A stretch of 64,000 bases of DNA from Nakamurella multipartita DSM 44233 (GTDB lineage: Bacteria > Actinomycetota > Actinomycetes > Mycobacteriales > Nakamurellaceae), in assembly GCF_000024365.1 (NCBI RefSeq), contig NC_013235.1, forward strand, positions 3,472,001 through 3,536,000, in the 5' to 3' direction. Of the stretch, positions 8,690 to 20,690 are shown one piece after another (positions within the stretch are counted from its first letter, which is position 1; each line of letters begins with the position of its first letter). Both the position numbers and the translations under genes were made by a program. A model generated the notes under the pieces. That model was given only the letters and a program-made list of their open reading frames with translations, did not search any database and had not been told where the DNA came from.

Positions 8690-9331
8690 TCAGGACACCC
8701 GGGCAACAGCCGCCGGACGGACGGCCGGGACAGCGGTCGGGACAGCCGGCGCGATCCGCACCGCATCCCGTTCGGCCCGCAGCAGCAGGTCCACGACGGC
8801 TCCCGGACCGGCCGCCCGGCGGCCGCCGATCTGCACGGCCAACTCCCGGTCCCGCAGCCGACCGTGGCCGCGATCCAGGCCGTGCCAGCCGGTCCAGCGG
8901 GCGGTGAGCACCAGGTCGGCGCCCGGCCACGGCCCGGCGACCAGCAGCACCGCGCCGCGTTGCCGCAACCGGCCACCGAGCACCCGCTGCCGGGCCGGGG
9001 CGGGGCGAACCGCCGGGGGCAGGGCGACGGCGATCAGGTCCACCCCGTCGATCAGGATCGAGACGACCTGCAGCGCGTCGGATCCGGGGTCGGGGATGAG
9101 CACCACCCGGTCCAGGTCAACGCCCAGTTCGGCGGCGGCCCGCAGGCCCAGGCCGGGCATCCCGACCAGCGCCGCCCAGTGCCCCGTCCCGGACCCGGCG
9201 AGCAGCGTGAACAGCAGGCTGGTCGCGCCCTGGCCGAGCACGCTGACCACCGACCCCCGGGTCAGCCCGCCCCGCGGCAACGCGGCCGCCAGGGGTGCGG
9301 CAACCGGAAAGACCGCTGAGCTCTCGAACAC
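8690..9331 (-). CDS. imuA': ImuA' mutasome accessory protein (RecA-like)
   Basis: A 213-residue RecA-fold protein, the first gene of the SOS mutagenesis cassette. The region GSVVSVLGQGATSLLFTLL resembles a P-loop strand-loop-helix but lacks the Walker lysine (GQGATS), as is typical of degenerate ImuA' proteins. The rest is RecA-like without recognisable catalytic residues, ending in an Ala/Val-rich tail. I choose GTG at 9331: it lies 10 bases after the hisH stop, has no Shine-Dalgarno, and falls eight bases past a good -10 (TAACAT), so the mRNA is probably leaderless. A LexA-type box covers the start. The downstream neighbours are the HNH gene, imuB and dnaE2. Confidence 0.82.
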   Translation of the reverse strand: MFESSAVFPVAAPLAAALPRGGLTRGSVVSVLGQGATSLLFTLLAGSGTGHWAALVGMPGLGLRAAAELGVDLDRVVLIPDPGSDALQVVSILIDGVDLIAVALPPAVRPAPARQRVLGGRLRQRGAVLLVAGPWPGADLVLTARWTGWHGLDRGHGRLRDRELAVQIGGRRAAGPGAVVDLLLRAERDAVRIAPAVPTAVPAVRPAAVARVS

Positions 9332-9338
9332 GTGTTCG
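9325..9338. promoter_or_regulatory. LexA operator (SOS box) at the imuA' start
   Basis: CGAACACGTGTTCG is a perfect 14-base palindrome (16 bases with flanking T and A, 9324-9339) matching the Gram-positive/actinobacterial SOS box CGAAC-N4-GTTCG without a mismatch. It overlaps the proposed transcription start and GTG of imuA' and abuts the -10, a position where bound LexA would block initiation. SOS control of imuA'-imuB-dnaE2 is known in mycobacteria; here it is inferred from the site. Confidence 0.88.
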
Positions 9339-9368
9339 ATGTTAGATCGAGGCCACCCAGCGCCGCAA
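9339..9368 (-). promoter_or_regulatory. Promoter of the mutasome operon
   Basis: On the minus strand TTGCGG (9368-9363) and TAACAT (9344-9339) are separated by 18 bases. Initiation about seven bases later would fall at 9332-9331, directly on the GTG of imuA'. The promoter lies inside the 3' end of hisH and adjoins the LexA box. Confidence 0.6.
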
Positions 9369-9974
9369 CACCTCGGCCCCGGCATCACCCGACTTCTCCG
9401 GGTGGAACTGGGTCGCCGACAACGGGCCGTTCTCCACCGCCGCGACGAACCGGTCGCCGCCGTGCTCGGCCCAGGTCACCACCGGCGGGGTGAACGGCTC
9501 GGTGACCTCGAGTTCCCACCGACGAACCGCATAGGAGTGCACGAAATAGAACCGGGTCGCGGGGTCCAGATCGGCGAACAGCACCGACCCGGCACCGGGC
9601 GAGACGGTGTTCCAACCCATGTGCGGCACGATCGGCGCCTGCAGCCGTTCCACCGTGCCCGGCCACTCCCCGACCCCGTCGGTCTGCACCCCGTGCTCGA
9701 CGCCGCGTTCGAACAGGATCTGCATGCCCACGCAGATCCCCAGCACCGGCCGGTTGCCGGCGACGCGCCGATCGATGATCCGTTGCCCGCGGACCGCGGT
9801 CAGCCCCTGCATGCACGCCTCGTACGCGCCCACGCCCGGCACCACCAGGCCGTCGCAATTCAACGCCGCGTCGAAGTCGGAGGTCACGGTGACCGACGCG
9901 CCGGTCCGACGCAACGCCCGCTCGGCGGAGGCCAGATTGCCCGAGCCGTAGTCGAGCACCACCAGGTCGGTCAT
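9342..9974 (-). CDS. hisH: Imidazole glycerol phosphate synthase, glutamine amidotransferase subunit HisH
   Basis: A 210-residue class I amidotransferase that supplies ammonia to HisF in histidine synthesis. It begins [31 protein letters not shown], the nucleophile motif [11 protein letters not shown] (Cys about 81) and the FHPEKSG His-Glu motif near the C-terminus are all present. The ATG at 9974 overlaps the stop of the preceding small membrane gene (ATGA); a GTG four codons upstream is possible. In most actinobacteria hisH is followed by hisA/priA and hisF; here imuA' follows instead and neither gene is in the window. Confidence 0.95.
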   Translation of the reverse strand: MTDLVVLDYGSGNLASAERALRRTGASVTVTSDFDAALNCDGLVVPGVGAYEACMQGLTAVRGQRIIDRRVAGNRPVLGICVGMQILFERGVEHGVQTDGVGEWPGTVERLQAPIVPHMGWNTVSPGAGSVLFADLDPATRFYFVHSYAVRRWELEVTEPFTPPVVTWAEHGGDRFVAAVENGPLSATQFHPEKSGDAGAEVLRRWVASI

Positions 9975-10122
9975 GACACCAGCCACGCAATCCCGCCGAC
10001 GATGCAGGCGGCGGCGAACACCCCGACGATCACCGCGGCCGGCACCGATTTGCGCGACAGCGAGATCACCCCACCGATCAGAAACCCACCGAGCCCGATC
10101 AGCACGATCGGCAGCACAGTGG

Positions 10123-10126
<4 letters not shown>
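9971..10126 (-). CDS. Small two-helix membrane protein between hisB and hisH
   Basis: A 51-codon reading frame starting with GTG ([19 protein letters not shown]) and ending GGIAWLVS. It has two hydrophobic segments (about residues 4-22 and 30-49) joined by a short basic turn, SLSRKS. The start overlaps the hisB stop (GTGA) and the stop overlaps the hisH start (ATGA), so it fills the gap with no spare base; this tiling is strong evidence that it is real. Small membrane genes occur at this position in other actinobacterial his operons, but I know of no assigned function. Confidence 0.75.
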
Positions 10127-13123
<2,997 letters not shown>

Positions 13124-13140
13124 GGATCAAGCCTAGGGTG

Positions 13141-13989
13141 TCAGCCGACCAGGTCGAGACCGAGATCCAGGGCGGGAGCCGAGTGGGTGAGCGCGCCCAC
13201 CGCGAGATAGTCCACGCCGGTCCGGGCGACGGCCCGGGCGCGGTCCAGGGTGAGCCCGCCCGAGGCCTCCAGGTACACCCGCCGCGGAAGGGCCCGGGCC
13301 CGCAGCACCGCCTCGGCCGTGTCGGCCAGCGAGAAGTTGTCCAGCAGGACCAGTTCGGCGCCGGCGCCGATCGCCTCGTCGAACTGCTCGAGGGTGTCGA
13401 CCTCGACCTCCAGCGTGATGTCCGGGTCGAGCGCGCGGACCGCCTTGATCGCCGCGGTCACCGAACCGGCCGCGGCGACGTGGTTGTCCTTGATCAGCGC
13501 GGCGTCGCCCAGGCTCATCCGATGGTTCACCCCGCCGCCGCAGCGCACCGCGTACTTCTCCAGCGCGCGCAGCCCGGGCAGCGTCTTGCGGGTGTCCCGG
13601 ATCCGGGCCCCGGTGCCGGCCACGGCGTCCACCCAGGTCCGGGTGGCCGAGGCGATGCCGGACAGGTGGGTCAGCAGATTCAGCGCGGTCCGCTCGGCGG
13701 TCAGGATCCCCGCGGTCGGGCCGTGCACGATCAGCGCCGGCTCCCCCGGGACGAGGGTCCCGCCGTCGGGCACCAGCTGCTCGACCCGGACGGCCGAGCC
13801 GATCACGGTCCGGAACACCTGCGCGGCGATCGGGCCGCCGGCCAGCACCCCGGCCTGCCGCGGGGTGAGCTGCGCCCGCACCGACTGGTCGGCCGGGACG
13901 GTGGCCAGGGTGGTGACGTCCGCGCCGTCGGCCAGGTCCTCGGCCAGGGCCCGATCGATGACCGCCTGATCGCTCACTGCATCGATCAT
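13141..13989 (-). CDS. nadC: Nicotinate-nucleotide pyrophosphorylase (quinolinate phosphoribosyltransferase)
   Basis: A 282-residue enzyme converting quinolinate and PRPP to nicotinate mononucleotide, the third step of de novo NAD synthesis. ERTALNLLTHLSGIAS, RDTRKTLPGLRALEKYA, GGVNHRMSLGDAALIKDNH and LDNFSL are typical QPRTase segments. The ATG overlaps the nadB stop (ATGA). It ends the nadA-B-C set in the common actinobacterial order. Confidence 0.95.
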   Translation of the reverse strand: MIDAVSDQAVIDRALAEDLADGADVTTLATVPADQSVRAQLTPRQAGVLAGGPIAAQVFRTVIGSAVRVEQLVPDGGTLVPGEPALIVHGPTAGILTAERTALNLLTHLSGIASATRTWVDAVAGTGARIRDTRKTLPGLRALEKYAVRCGGGVNHRMSLGDAALIKDNHVAAAGSVTAAIKAVRALDPDITLEVEVDTLEQFDEAIGAGAELVLLDNFSLADTAEAVLRARALPRRVYLEASGGLTLDRARAVARTGVDYLAVGALTHSAPALDLGLDLVG

Positions 13990-15602
13990 CGGGCCACCTC
14001 CGGTTCCAGGACCTCGATCGCGGCGCCGCGGGCCCGCACCAGCACCGGGCGTTCCCACTCAGCGGAGCGGTTCGGGTGGTCGGTGCGCACGTGGCAGCCG
14101 CGGGATTCGGTGCGCACCTCGGCGGCGGCCAGCAGGGCGCCGGCGGCCAGCGCCAGGTTGGCCGTCTCCACCGCGGGACGATCCGGCGTGGCGCGGTGCA
14201 GACCGGCGGGATCATCGCCCAGCGACGCGATCGCCGACTGCGCGGCCAGCAGCCCGGGCAGGTCGCGGCCGATGCCGGCCGAACTGCTCATGGTCGCCTG
14301 CAGCTCCAGCCGGCCGGCCGGGTCGGCCGCCGGTGGGTCGGTGAGGATCAGTTCGGCCGGCCGCGACGTTGCCGCGGAAACGTCCGCGCGCACCGCGAGG
14401 GCCGCCCGCTCCCCCATCACCAGGCCCTCGAGCAACGAGTTCGAGGCCAGCCGGTTGGCGCCGTGCAGCCCGGTGCGGGCCACCTCGCCGATGGCCAGCA
14501 GGCCGGGCACGGTGGTGCGCCCGTCCAGATCAGTGAGCACCCCACCGCAGTGGTAATGCGCCGCCGGGGCAACCGGGATCGGCTGCCGGGTCGGGTCGAT
14601 GCCGGCCCGCAGGCAGGCTGCGGACACGGTCGGGAACCGGCGCCGGAAGACGGCCGGCGGGATCGCGGTGGCGTCCAGGTACACGTGGTCGGACACCCCG
14701 CCCGGGGCCGTGGCCAGGCGGCGGGTGATGGCCAGCGAGACCACGTCCCGGGGGGCCAGATCGGCCAGCGGGTGCACGCCGCGCATGACGCTGGCACCGG
14801 TCGCGTCGATCAGCACCGCGCCCTCGCCACGGACCGCCTCGGTGACCAGGGCCCGGTGCCCGAGCTCGCCCGGCCCGGTCCACAGCACGGTCGGATGGAA
14901 CTGCATGAATTCGACGTCGGCCAGCGCGGCGCCGGCCCGCAGCGCCATGGCCAAGCCGTCCGCGGTGGCCACGCCCGGATTGGTGGTGGCCGCGTACAGG
15001 TGGCCGGCGCCGCCGGTGGCCAGCACGACCGCGGCAGCGCGGATCAGCCCGATCCGTCCGTCGGGGCCCAGCACGGACAGCCCGCGGGCCCGCCCGTGCC
15101 CGTCCAGCAGCACGTCCAGCGCGAGGTGATCGGCCAGCATCGTGGGCAGCCCGGGCGCGGCCAGCAGGGCCCGCTCGATCTCGGCCCCGGTGGCGTCGCC
15201 CCCGGCGTGGATCACCCGGTTCGCGGTGTGCCCGCCCTCCCGGGTGCGCAGCAGCCCGTCCGGGCCGGCGTCGAAGGCGGCGCCGCGGGCGATCAGCCGG
15301 GCGACGGCCCCCGGGCCCGCGCCCAGGATCAGCTCGACCGCGGTCGGGTCGCTGAGCCCGGCCCCGGCGACCAGGGTGTCGGTGACGTGGTCGGCGACGC
15401 TGTCCCCCGGGTCGTGCTCGTCGCGGACGACGGCGACGCCGCCCTGCGCCCAGGAGGTGTTCGCCTCGTCCGGCGCGCCCTTGGTGACGACCAGCACCCG
15501 CATCGTGGGCGCCGCGTCCAGGGCGAAGGTCAGGCCGGCCACCCCGGTGCCGACGACGACCACGTCCGTGGTCGCCTCCCAGTCGGGCAGCGAGACGGTC
15601 AT
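13986..15602 (-). CDS. nadB: L-aspartate oxidase
   Basis: A 538-residue flavoprotein that oxidises L-aspartate to iminoaspartate for NadA. The dinucleotide-binding [11 protein letters not shown] lies near residue 18. [30 protein letters not shown] and [10 protein letters not shown] are succinate-dehydrogenase-family flavin and substrate motifs, and [17 protein letters not shown] completes the FAD site. The ATG at 15602 overlaps the nadA stop (ATGA); the longer open frame upstream is nadA read out of frame. Confidence 0.95.
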   Translation of the reverse strand: MTVSLPDWEATTDVVVVGTGVAGLTFALDAAPTMRVLVVTKGAPDEANTSWAQGGVAVVRDEHDPGDSVADHVTDTLVAGAGLSDPTAVELILGAGPGAVARLIARGAAFDAGPDGLLRTREGGHTANRVIHAGGDATGAEIERALLAAPGLPTMLADHLALDVLLDGHGRARGLSVLGPDGRIGLIRAAAVVLATGGAGHLYAATTNPGVATADGLAMALRAGAALADVEFMQFHPTVLWTGPGELGHRALVTEAVRGEGAVLIDATGASVMRGVHPLADLAPRDVVSLAITRRLATAPGGVSDHVYLDATAIPPAVFRRRFPTVSAACLRAGIDPTRQPIPVAPAAHYHCGGVLTDLDGRTTVPGLLAIGEVARTGLHGANRLASNSLLEGLVMGERAALAVRADVSAATSRPAELILTDPPAADPAGRLELQATMSSSAGIGRDLPGLLAAQSAIASLGDDPAGLHRATPDRPAVETANLALAAGALLAAAEVRTESRGCHVRTDHPNRSAEWERPVLVRARGAAIEVLEPEVAR

Positions 15603-16603
15603 TCCCCGCCTCCGCTCATCCCGATCCCGATCATTCGCTCGACCGCACCGCGGGCCCGGGCGGCGATGTCGGGGTCGACGACGACCTCGTCGCGCATCTG
15701 CTCGAGCGAGCGCAGCAGCTTGGCCGGGGTGATCATCTTCATGTACTTGCAGGACGCCCGGTCGTTGACGGCCAGGAACTCCACCCCCGGGGCGGCCCGG
15801 CGCAGCTGGTGGATCATGCCGATCTCGGTGGCCACCAGCACCTGCTTGGTGCGCCCGACCTTGGCCGCGTCCACCATCTCGCCGGTGGACAGGATCTTCA
15901 CCCGCTCGGCCGGCACCGCCCCCGCGGTGGCCAGATACAGCGCGCTGGTCGCGCAGCCGCACTCCGGGTGGATGTAGAGGTCGGCGTCCGGGTGGGCGGT
16001 GGCCTGGGCGGTCAGCTGGCCGCCGTTGATGCCGGCGTGCACGTGGCACTCGCCGCCCCAGACCTGAATGTTGTCGCGACCCAGGATCCGGCGCACGTGC
16101 GCACCCAGGAACTGGTCCGGACCGAACAGCACCGGGGTGTCGGCCGGGATGGAGCGGACCACCTCGACGGCGTTGGAGGACGTGCAGCAGATGTCGGTCT
16201 CGGCCTTCACCTCGGCGGTGGTGTTCACGTAGGACACCACGACCGCCCCGGGGTTGGCCGCTTTCCACTCGCGCAGCTGGTCGGCGGTGATCGAGTCGGC
16301 CAGCGAGCAGCCGGCGTCGGCGTCCGGGATCAGCACCGTCTTGTCCGGCGAGAGGATCTTGGCGGTCTCGGCCATGAAGTGCACGCCGCAGAACACGATG
16401 GTCTGCTGCGGGGCGGTCGCCGCGATCCGGGACAGGGCGAGCGAGTCGCCAACGTGGTGGGCGATGTCCTGGATGGCCCCCACCTGGTAGTTGTGGGCCA
16501 GGATGACGGCGTCACGCTGTTCGGCCAGCGCCCGCACCCGCTCGGCCCAGTCGGCCGGCAGGTCCTCGTGCAGGTCACTGTTCGTGGCCAGGCTCGCTGT
16601 CAT
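15599..16603 (-). CDS. nadA: Quinolinate synthase
   Basis: A 334-residue [4Fe-4S] enzyme condensing iminoaspartate with dihydroxyacetone phosphate. [20 protein letters not shown] and the [10 protein letters not shown] segment are characteristic. Candidate cluster cysteines are in [21 protein letters not shown] and RASCKYMKM. The ATG at 16603 follows a good ribosome site (GGTGGAGGACAC); upstream in-frame codons run into the operator and are rejected. It is first in nadABC, and its promoter and a 23-bp inverted repeat face nrtR. Confidence 0.95.
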   Translation of the reverse strand: MTASLATNSDLHEDLPADWAERVRALAEQRDAVILAHNYQVGAIQDIAHHVGDSLALSRIAATAPQQTIVFCGVHFMAETAKILSPDKTVLIPDADAGCSLADSITADQLREWKAANPGAVVVSYVNTTAEVKAETDICCTSSNAVEVVRSIPADTPVLFGPDQFLGAHVRRILGRDNIQVWGGECHVHAGINGGQLTAQATAHPDADLYIHPECGCATSALYLATAGAVPAERVKILSTGEMVDAAKVGRTKQVLVATEIGMIHQLRRAAPGVEFLAVNDRASCKYMKMITPAKLLRSLEQMRDEVVVDPDIAARARGAVERMIGIGMSGGGE

Positions 16604-16624
16604 GTGTCCTCCACCTTCACCGGG

Positions 16625-16647
16625 GTTTTCGACTACTGATCGAAAAC
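16625..16647. promoter_or_regulatory. Inverted repeat, putative NrtR operator for nadABC
   Basis: GTTTTCGA and TCGAAAAC are perfect eight-base arms around a seven-base centre (CTACTGA). The element begins where nadA transcription should start and lies 44 bases upstream of the nrtR start. NrtR proteins repress NAD genes by binding palindromes in such positions; assigning this one to the adjacent nrtR is an inference. The motif was not compared with a collection of known sites. Confidence 0.6.
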
Positions 16648-16653
16648 GCCCTG

Positions 16654-16683
16654 AGTGTATCAGTTGGGTTATCGACTTACAAT
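16654..16683. promoter_or_regulatory. Face-to-face promoters of nadA and nrtR
   Basis: For nadA (minus): TTGTAA (16682-16677), 17-base spacer, TACACT (16659-16654), giving a start near 16647 at the operator edge. For nrtR (plus): TACAAT at 16678-16683, eight bases before the ATG, so that mRNA would be leaderless. The nrtR -10 and the nadA -35 occupy almost the same bases, so the two promoters should compete for polymerase. Confidence 0.55.
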
Positions 16684-16690
16684 CGCGAAC

Positions 16691-17422
16691 ATGCATCCCG
16701 CCGGGTCGGGCTCACCGACGGGCCGCAAGACCGCCAGCCTCCTGGAGGTCCTGGCCGCCGTCTTCACCGTGCACCGCAATGCCTCCGCCGACGGCCGGCC
16801 GCACCTGCAACTCTTGCTGTGGCGCCGGGCCCGGGAACCGGACGCCGGGCGCTGGGCGCTGCCGGGCGGCGTGATGTGGGACACCGAGGACGTCGACGCC
16901 TCCGCCCGCCGGCAGCTGGCCGAGAAGGTCGACCTGCAGCAGGTCTCGCACCTGGAGCAGACCGGGGTGTTCTCCGACCCGGGCCGGATGCCCGATATCC
17001 GGATGGTCGCGACCGGGTTCCTGGGCCTGGTGCCGATGGACGCTGACCCGACGCTGCCGGCGGACACCGCCTGGCACCCGGTGGACAACCTGCCCGACCT
17101 GGCCTTCGACCACGCGATCATCGCCGACCGGGCGTTGCAGCGGCTGCGGGCCAAGCTGTCCTACACCAACATCGGCTTCGCGTTGGCCCCGGAGAGTTTC
17201 ACGCTGGCCGAACTGGGCCGGATCTACGCCGCCGCGCTGGGCCACGACGTGGACGTCACCAACCTGCAGCGCATCCTGACCCGTCGCGGCATGCTCGAGC
17301 CGACCGGCTCGACCGCTCCCCCGGGCCCGACCGGCGGCCGGCCGGCGGCGATGTACCGCTTCAGCGTCGGCGAGTACCGGGTCACGGACCCGTTCGCGGC
17401 CTTTCGCCCACCCGGCGGCTGA
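16691..17422 (+). CDS. nrtR: NrtR family transcriptional regulator (Nudix-like sensor plus winged helix)
   Basis: A 243-residue two-domain regulator of NAD metabolism. The Nudix-like domain (about residues 10-140) has a degenerate box: [22 protein letters not shown] keeps the first Gly/Glu but has RQLAEK where REUxEE is needed, fitting an ADP-ribose sensor rather than a hydrolase. The C-terminal part ([20 protein letters not shown] and following) is the winged-helix domain. It is divergent from nadABC and probably represses it, and may also act on itself. The ATG at 16691 has no ribosome site and appears leaderless. The 3' end overlaps the convergent membrane gene by 41 bases. Confidence 0.88.
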   Translation: MHPAGSGSPTGRKTASLLEVLAAVFTVHRNASADGRPHLQLLLWRRAREPDAGRWALPGGVMWDTEDVDASARRQLAEKVDLQQVSHLEQTGVFSDPGRMPDIRMVATGFLGLVPMDADPTLPADTAWHPVDNLPDLAFDHAIIADRALQRLRAKLSYTNIGFALAPESFTLAELGRIYAAALGHDVDVTNLQRILTRRGMLEPTGSTAPPGPTGGRPAAMYRFSVGEYRVTDPFAAFRPPGG

Positions 17423-17984
17423 GGTCGGCCGCCCGCCGGTACAGCGCGGTGGACCAGCCCAGCACCAGCACGGCCAGCACGCCGAACCACAGCCAGGTCA
17501 CCGCGGCCGACAGCGGACCGGTGACCAGCAGCCCGGACAGCAGGGCCGCGGCCCAGCTCAGGACGGCGACCACCAGCAGCACCAGCAATCCGGCCACGGC
17601 TCGCGCGGGTATCACCCGGAAGGCCCGGAAGGCGGTCCGCACCGGGCGCGGCGCGCCATCGGCCACCGGGGGCAGTACCAGCGCGCCGACCAGCAGCAGC
17701 GGCGGCGCCAGCCACGGCGAGAGCACCGCGGCCGCGCCGATCACCAGCCCGAGGCCGGCCACCCAGACCGGCAGCGCCGGCCGCACCCGACCGGCACCGG
17801 CCGCCGCGATCACCGTGATCGCCGCCACCACCAGCGCGAACGAGGCCAGGGCCAGCTCGGCGAACGACCACGACCGGGCCGGGACCGGGTCGGCGAACAC
17901 CAGCAGGGCCTGGGCCGCCGCGGTGAGCAGGACGGCCGGCAGGTACACCCGCCACCCGGCCAGCACGACCCGCACCGTGGTCAT
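17382..17984 (-). CDS. Hypothetical multi-spanning membrane protein
   Basis: A 200-residue hydrophobic protein with about five predicted transmembrane stretches (for example near residues 13-31, 48-65, 72-90, 128-150 and 160-180) and a short arginine-rich cytoplasmic tail. No family was recognised. Its ATG overlaps the stop of the upstream lipoprotein (ATGA), which itself overlaps the metallophosphoesterase, so the three are one translation unit. It runs 41 bases into the convergent nrtR gene. Confidence 0.75.
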   Translation of the reverse strand: MTTVRVVLAGWRVYLPAVLLTAAAQALLVFADPVPARSWSFAELALASFALVVAAITVIAAAGAGRVRPALPVWVAGLGLVIGAAAVLSPWLAPPLLLVGALVLPPVADGAPRPVRTAFRAFRVIPARAVAGLLVLLVVAVLSWAAALLSGLLVTGPLSAAVTWLWFGVLAVLVLGWSTALYRRAADLSRRVGERPRTGP

Positions 17985-18349
17985 GACGTGGACCGCGCGC
18001 TGGCGTCCAGCACGTCGCGGACCGACCCCTGGTAGATCGTCGTGCTGTTGACGCTGACCGTCAGGGTGTCCGCCGTCGCCGCCGGGCCGGATGCGCTCAC
18101 CGCGATCGGCTCGCCCGCGACGGTCGTGCCCGCGCAGGTGATCGTCGGCCCGTCCTGGTCGCAGACCGGGGCCACGGCCAGTGCGATCGCCCGGTCGAGC
18201 AGGACGTCGTTAGCGGCGAACCGGACCTCGGTGATCCGGTTGCCGCTGACCGGGGCCAGCGCGGCGACCTGCGAGCAGCCGGCGAGCACGAGGGCCGCGC
18301 CGGCCAGCATTGCGGTCCGGGTGGCGTTCCGGACCGGAGGGCGGATCAT
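17981..18349 (-). CDS. Hypothetical lipoprotein
   Basis: A 122-residue protein with a lipoprotein signal: basic start (MIRPPVRNATR), hydrophobic MLAGAALVL and lipobox LAGC (Cys about 25). The mature part is small and contains two cysteines (VCDQDG and ITCAG) that could pair. The segment VCDQDGPTITC is faintly like DUF4333-type lipoproteins, but I do not assign it. It sits between the metallophosphoesterase and a membrane protein with ATGA overlaps on both sides. Confidence 0.75.
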   Translation of the reverse strand: MIRPPVRNATRTAMLAGAALVLAGCSQVAALAPVSGNRITEVRFAANDVLLDRAIALAVAPVCDQDGPTITCAGTTVAGEPIAVSASGPAATADTLTVSVNSTTIYQGSVRDVLDASARSTS

Positions 18350-20147
18350 CGCGGGCTCCGCTGCTCGTAGGCGACCAGCCGGGCCCGCTGGGCCAGGCTC
18401 TGCGCCTCCAGGGCGGCGTCGGAGATGCCGGACAGGTCGAACGGGGCCGGCAGCAGCAGTTCGGTGTTCCGGTCCAGCGCCGAACCCCGTAGCATCAGCG
18501 GGTTCTCGGCCCAGTCGTTGGCGGCCAGCTCCCGGCTGCGGGAGGCCAGATCGGCCAGCGATCCGCTGTTGCCCGGAATGATCGGCGAGGCGTGGTCGAG
18601 CACCGTGGTGAAGATCGACATCGTGCCGTCGCGGTTGTCGAGAAGTTCCAGCACCTGCTGCTGCTGCGGGAAGTCGATGCAGGAGGCGGTGGTGATCTCC
18701 CAGAACCCGCCCCCGCCGGGGCGCCGGTGGGCCAGGATCTGATTGAGGTGGGTGTGCCCGTTGAGCCAGCCGACGGCCACCGGGTACTGCAGCAGCAGGT
18801 CGATGAACTCGTCGGCTCCGTGCAGGAGCTGGTCCTGGCCCGGCCGCTGGGCCCGGTTCTCCAGGGTCAGGCTGTTGTGGTGGCTGACCACCAGGACCAG
18901 CCGCTGCTGCGCCTGCGCGGCGGCGAGTTCGGTTCGCAGCCACTGGAACTGATCGTCCGGGACGGCCCCGTCCGGGCCGGCGACCTGGTTGCAGGTGTCC
19001 AGGCCGAGCATCCGGACCTGGTCGCTCAGATCGGCCTTCCACCAGGTCTGGCCGGTGTCCAGGTTGTGCTGGGTGAAGCCGTGCCCGACCGGCCCGGGTG
19101 TCGTGGTCGTCCGGAAGTGTTCGGCCATGAAGTCGCGTTGCTCGAACAGCCGGCGCTGCGCGTCGGCCGGCACCGACCGGAGCCCCGGCCGCCACCCGCT
19201 CTGCACGCCGAGCGCATCGATCATCCGCTGCAGCGGGCTGCCGGTGGCCGCATACCCGGCCAACGCGGTGGTGGCGGTGGCCTCGAGGGTGAAGGACTTC
19301 TGGCCGCCGACGGCCTGGGCCCGCCACTGCGAGCTGACGTCGAAGGTGCCGAGCATCAGGGTGTCGTGGTTGCCGTAGACGGCGTACCAGGGCACCGGCA
19401 GGCCGACCGAGTGGACCGGCCGGGCGATGGCCTGGGTCAGCAGGTCCGGCAGCGTCGGGAACCCGTAGTCACCGAAGTCGTCACCGCCGGGATCGGCCGG
19501 CCGGTAGGCCCACCGGGCCTCCGGCCAGGCCTGCACCCCGTTGTACCGGGTGTTCCCGCCACTGCTGGGCAGCACCGGGACGCCGTCGAGAATGTCGATG
19601 TACCACCGAAGTTCCAGCGCCGAATGCATGTCGGCGCTGTCCCCGGTGACGATCGCGGCGGCCATCGGCGCGCCGGTCAGCGGGCTGTACCGCAGATCCG
19701 CGAACGACTGGACCATGGCCGCGGTGACGTGCACGGTCAGCGGGTCCTGCGGGTGGAAGGCCGAACCCCAGGCGGCGTGGTCCTGCACGATCATCGGCTC
19801 GATCCGGCCGGGCGACTGCGCATCGATCACGTGCATGTCCGACAGGTGGCCCAGGTAGAGCAGCGACCGCGAGCGGCGGCCCGGCCGGCGTCGGGGGCGC
19901 GGCCGAGCACGTCCAGTCGCGGGACATAGGGCTCCCCCGGTCCGGCGACCAGGGTGCGGTAGCTGCCGGTGCCCGACGTCCGGGTCGCCTCGCTGCCCTG
20001 CCGGACGGTGACCAGCAGCGTGCTCGAGGCCATCGAGGGCACGGCCGCGGCGGCCAGCCGGCCCCCGAGCACGGCCGGGTCCAGGGCCAGCACGGCGGCC
20101 AGACCGGCCACCGAGGCGGCAAACCGACGACCGGACAACCCAGGCAC
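18346..20147 (-). pseudogene. Tat-exported metallophosphoesterase (TIGR03767-like), interrupted by a frameshift
   Basis: The N-terminal frame (GTG at 20147) begins MPGLSGRRFAASVAG, a Tat-like signal with twin arginine, and runs to ...DVLGRAPDAGRAAARG. The matching continuation, SLLYLGHLSDMHVIDAQSP, is in a different frame from about 19866 to the stop at 18346. The second part holds the calcineurin-like motifs SDMHVID, GDSADM, YGNHD, SHHN and NGHTHLN, and resembles the secreted TIGR03767 family. The shift lies in a GC-rich tract (about 19865-19890). Either the gene is broken or the assembly has an indel; the domain itself shows no decay, which favours a recent event or an error. It is the first gene of a three-gene unit with the lipoprotein. 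Confidence 0.72.
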
Positions 20148-20154
20148 GGGCCGG

Positions 20155-20192
20155 ACGCTAACAGCGAATCAGGCAGATTGTCGACAATCTGC
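20155..20192 (-). promoter_or_regulatory. Promoter with a 20-bp palindromic operator upstream of the metallophosphoesterase
   Basis: GCAGATTGTCGACAATCTGC (20173-20192) is a perfect palindrome whose core TTGTCGACAA resembles GntR-type sites. On the minus strand, TCGACA (20184-20179), 18 bases, and TAGCGT (20160-20155) form a promoter with the -35 inside the palindrome. The expected start falls on the GTG at 20147, so the transcript is probably leaderless. The element also encodes the last codons of the upstream membrane gene. Confidence 0.55.
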
Positions 20193-20690
20193 GGGCGGCG
20201 GCGTGGCGGGGACCGACAGGTCCGGGCGACCGTTCCAGGCGACCAGGAAGGTGTACACCAGGGCCGCGGCCACCGGCTGGGCCAGCACGGCCAGGATGGT
20301 GCCGGTGGACGGCGCGGAGACCACGATCGAATCGGCCGCCGAGGCCCCGACCGATGCGGGATCGGTGCCGGGGGCGATCAACCGGCCTAACCCCCAGGCG
20401 ATCAGGGACCCGGCGAACGAGGCGCCGACCACGGTCAGCAGCATCGGCCAGCCCCGGCTCGTGCGCGCACGCCAGGCCAGCACCGCGGTCAGCACGCCGA
20501 CGATGATGCCCAGCCAGCAGAACAGGGCCAGGGCGACGAAGTGGTAGCTGGTGGTGCTGGGCAACGCGCCGTACCGGCCGTCGGCGAGCACCTTGTAGGG
20601 CACCCCGGGGGCCAGGAACGCCCACAGCAGGCCCTGCAGCACCCCGGCGGCGCCGGCCCCGATCAGCACGACCCGCGCGGCCCGCGTCAC
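20169..20690 (-). CDS. Membrane protein (DUF2567-like) downstream of dnaE1
   Basis: A 173-residue protein with about four hydrophobic segments (near residues 7-27, 47-70, 82-103 and 130-150) separated by short loops, including [20 protein letters not shown] after the first helix. The layout and the W..LAP motif resemble DUF2567, a family of unknown function; this was not verified. The GTG at 20690 overlaps the dnaE1 stop (GTGA), so it is translationally coupled to the replicative polymerase gene. The last nine codons overlap the palindrome that precedes the metallophosphoesterase. Confidence 0.7.
   Translation of the reverse strand: MTRAARVVLIGAGAAGVLQGLLWAFLAPGVPYKVLADGRYGALPSTTSYHFVALALFCWLGIIVGVLTAVLAWRARTSRGWPMLLTVVGASFAGSLIAWGLGRLIAPGTDPASVGASAADSIVVSAPSTGTILAVLAQPVAAALVYTFLVAWNGRPDLSVPATPPPADCRQSA

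Noticed and set aside
8605-8976. Short alternative minus frames overlapping imuA'
   Set aside because: They have arginine/serine-rich shadow composition and no start supported by a ribosome site or promoter.
13986-16268. Long extension upstream of nadB
   Set aside because: It overlaps nadA in another frame; the family start and ATGA overlap place nadB at 15602.
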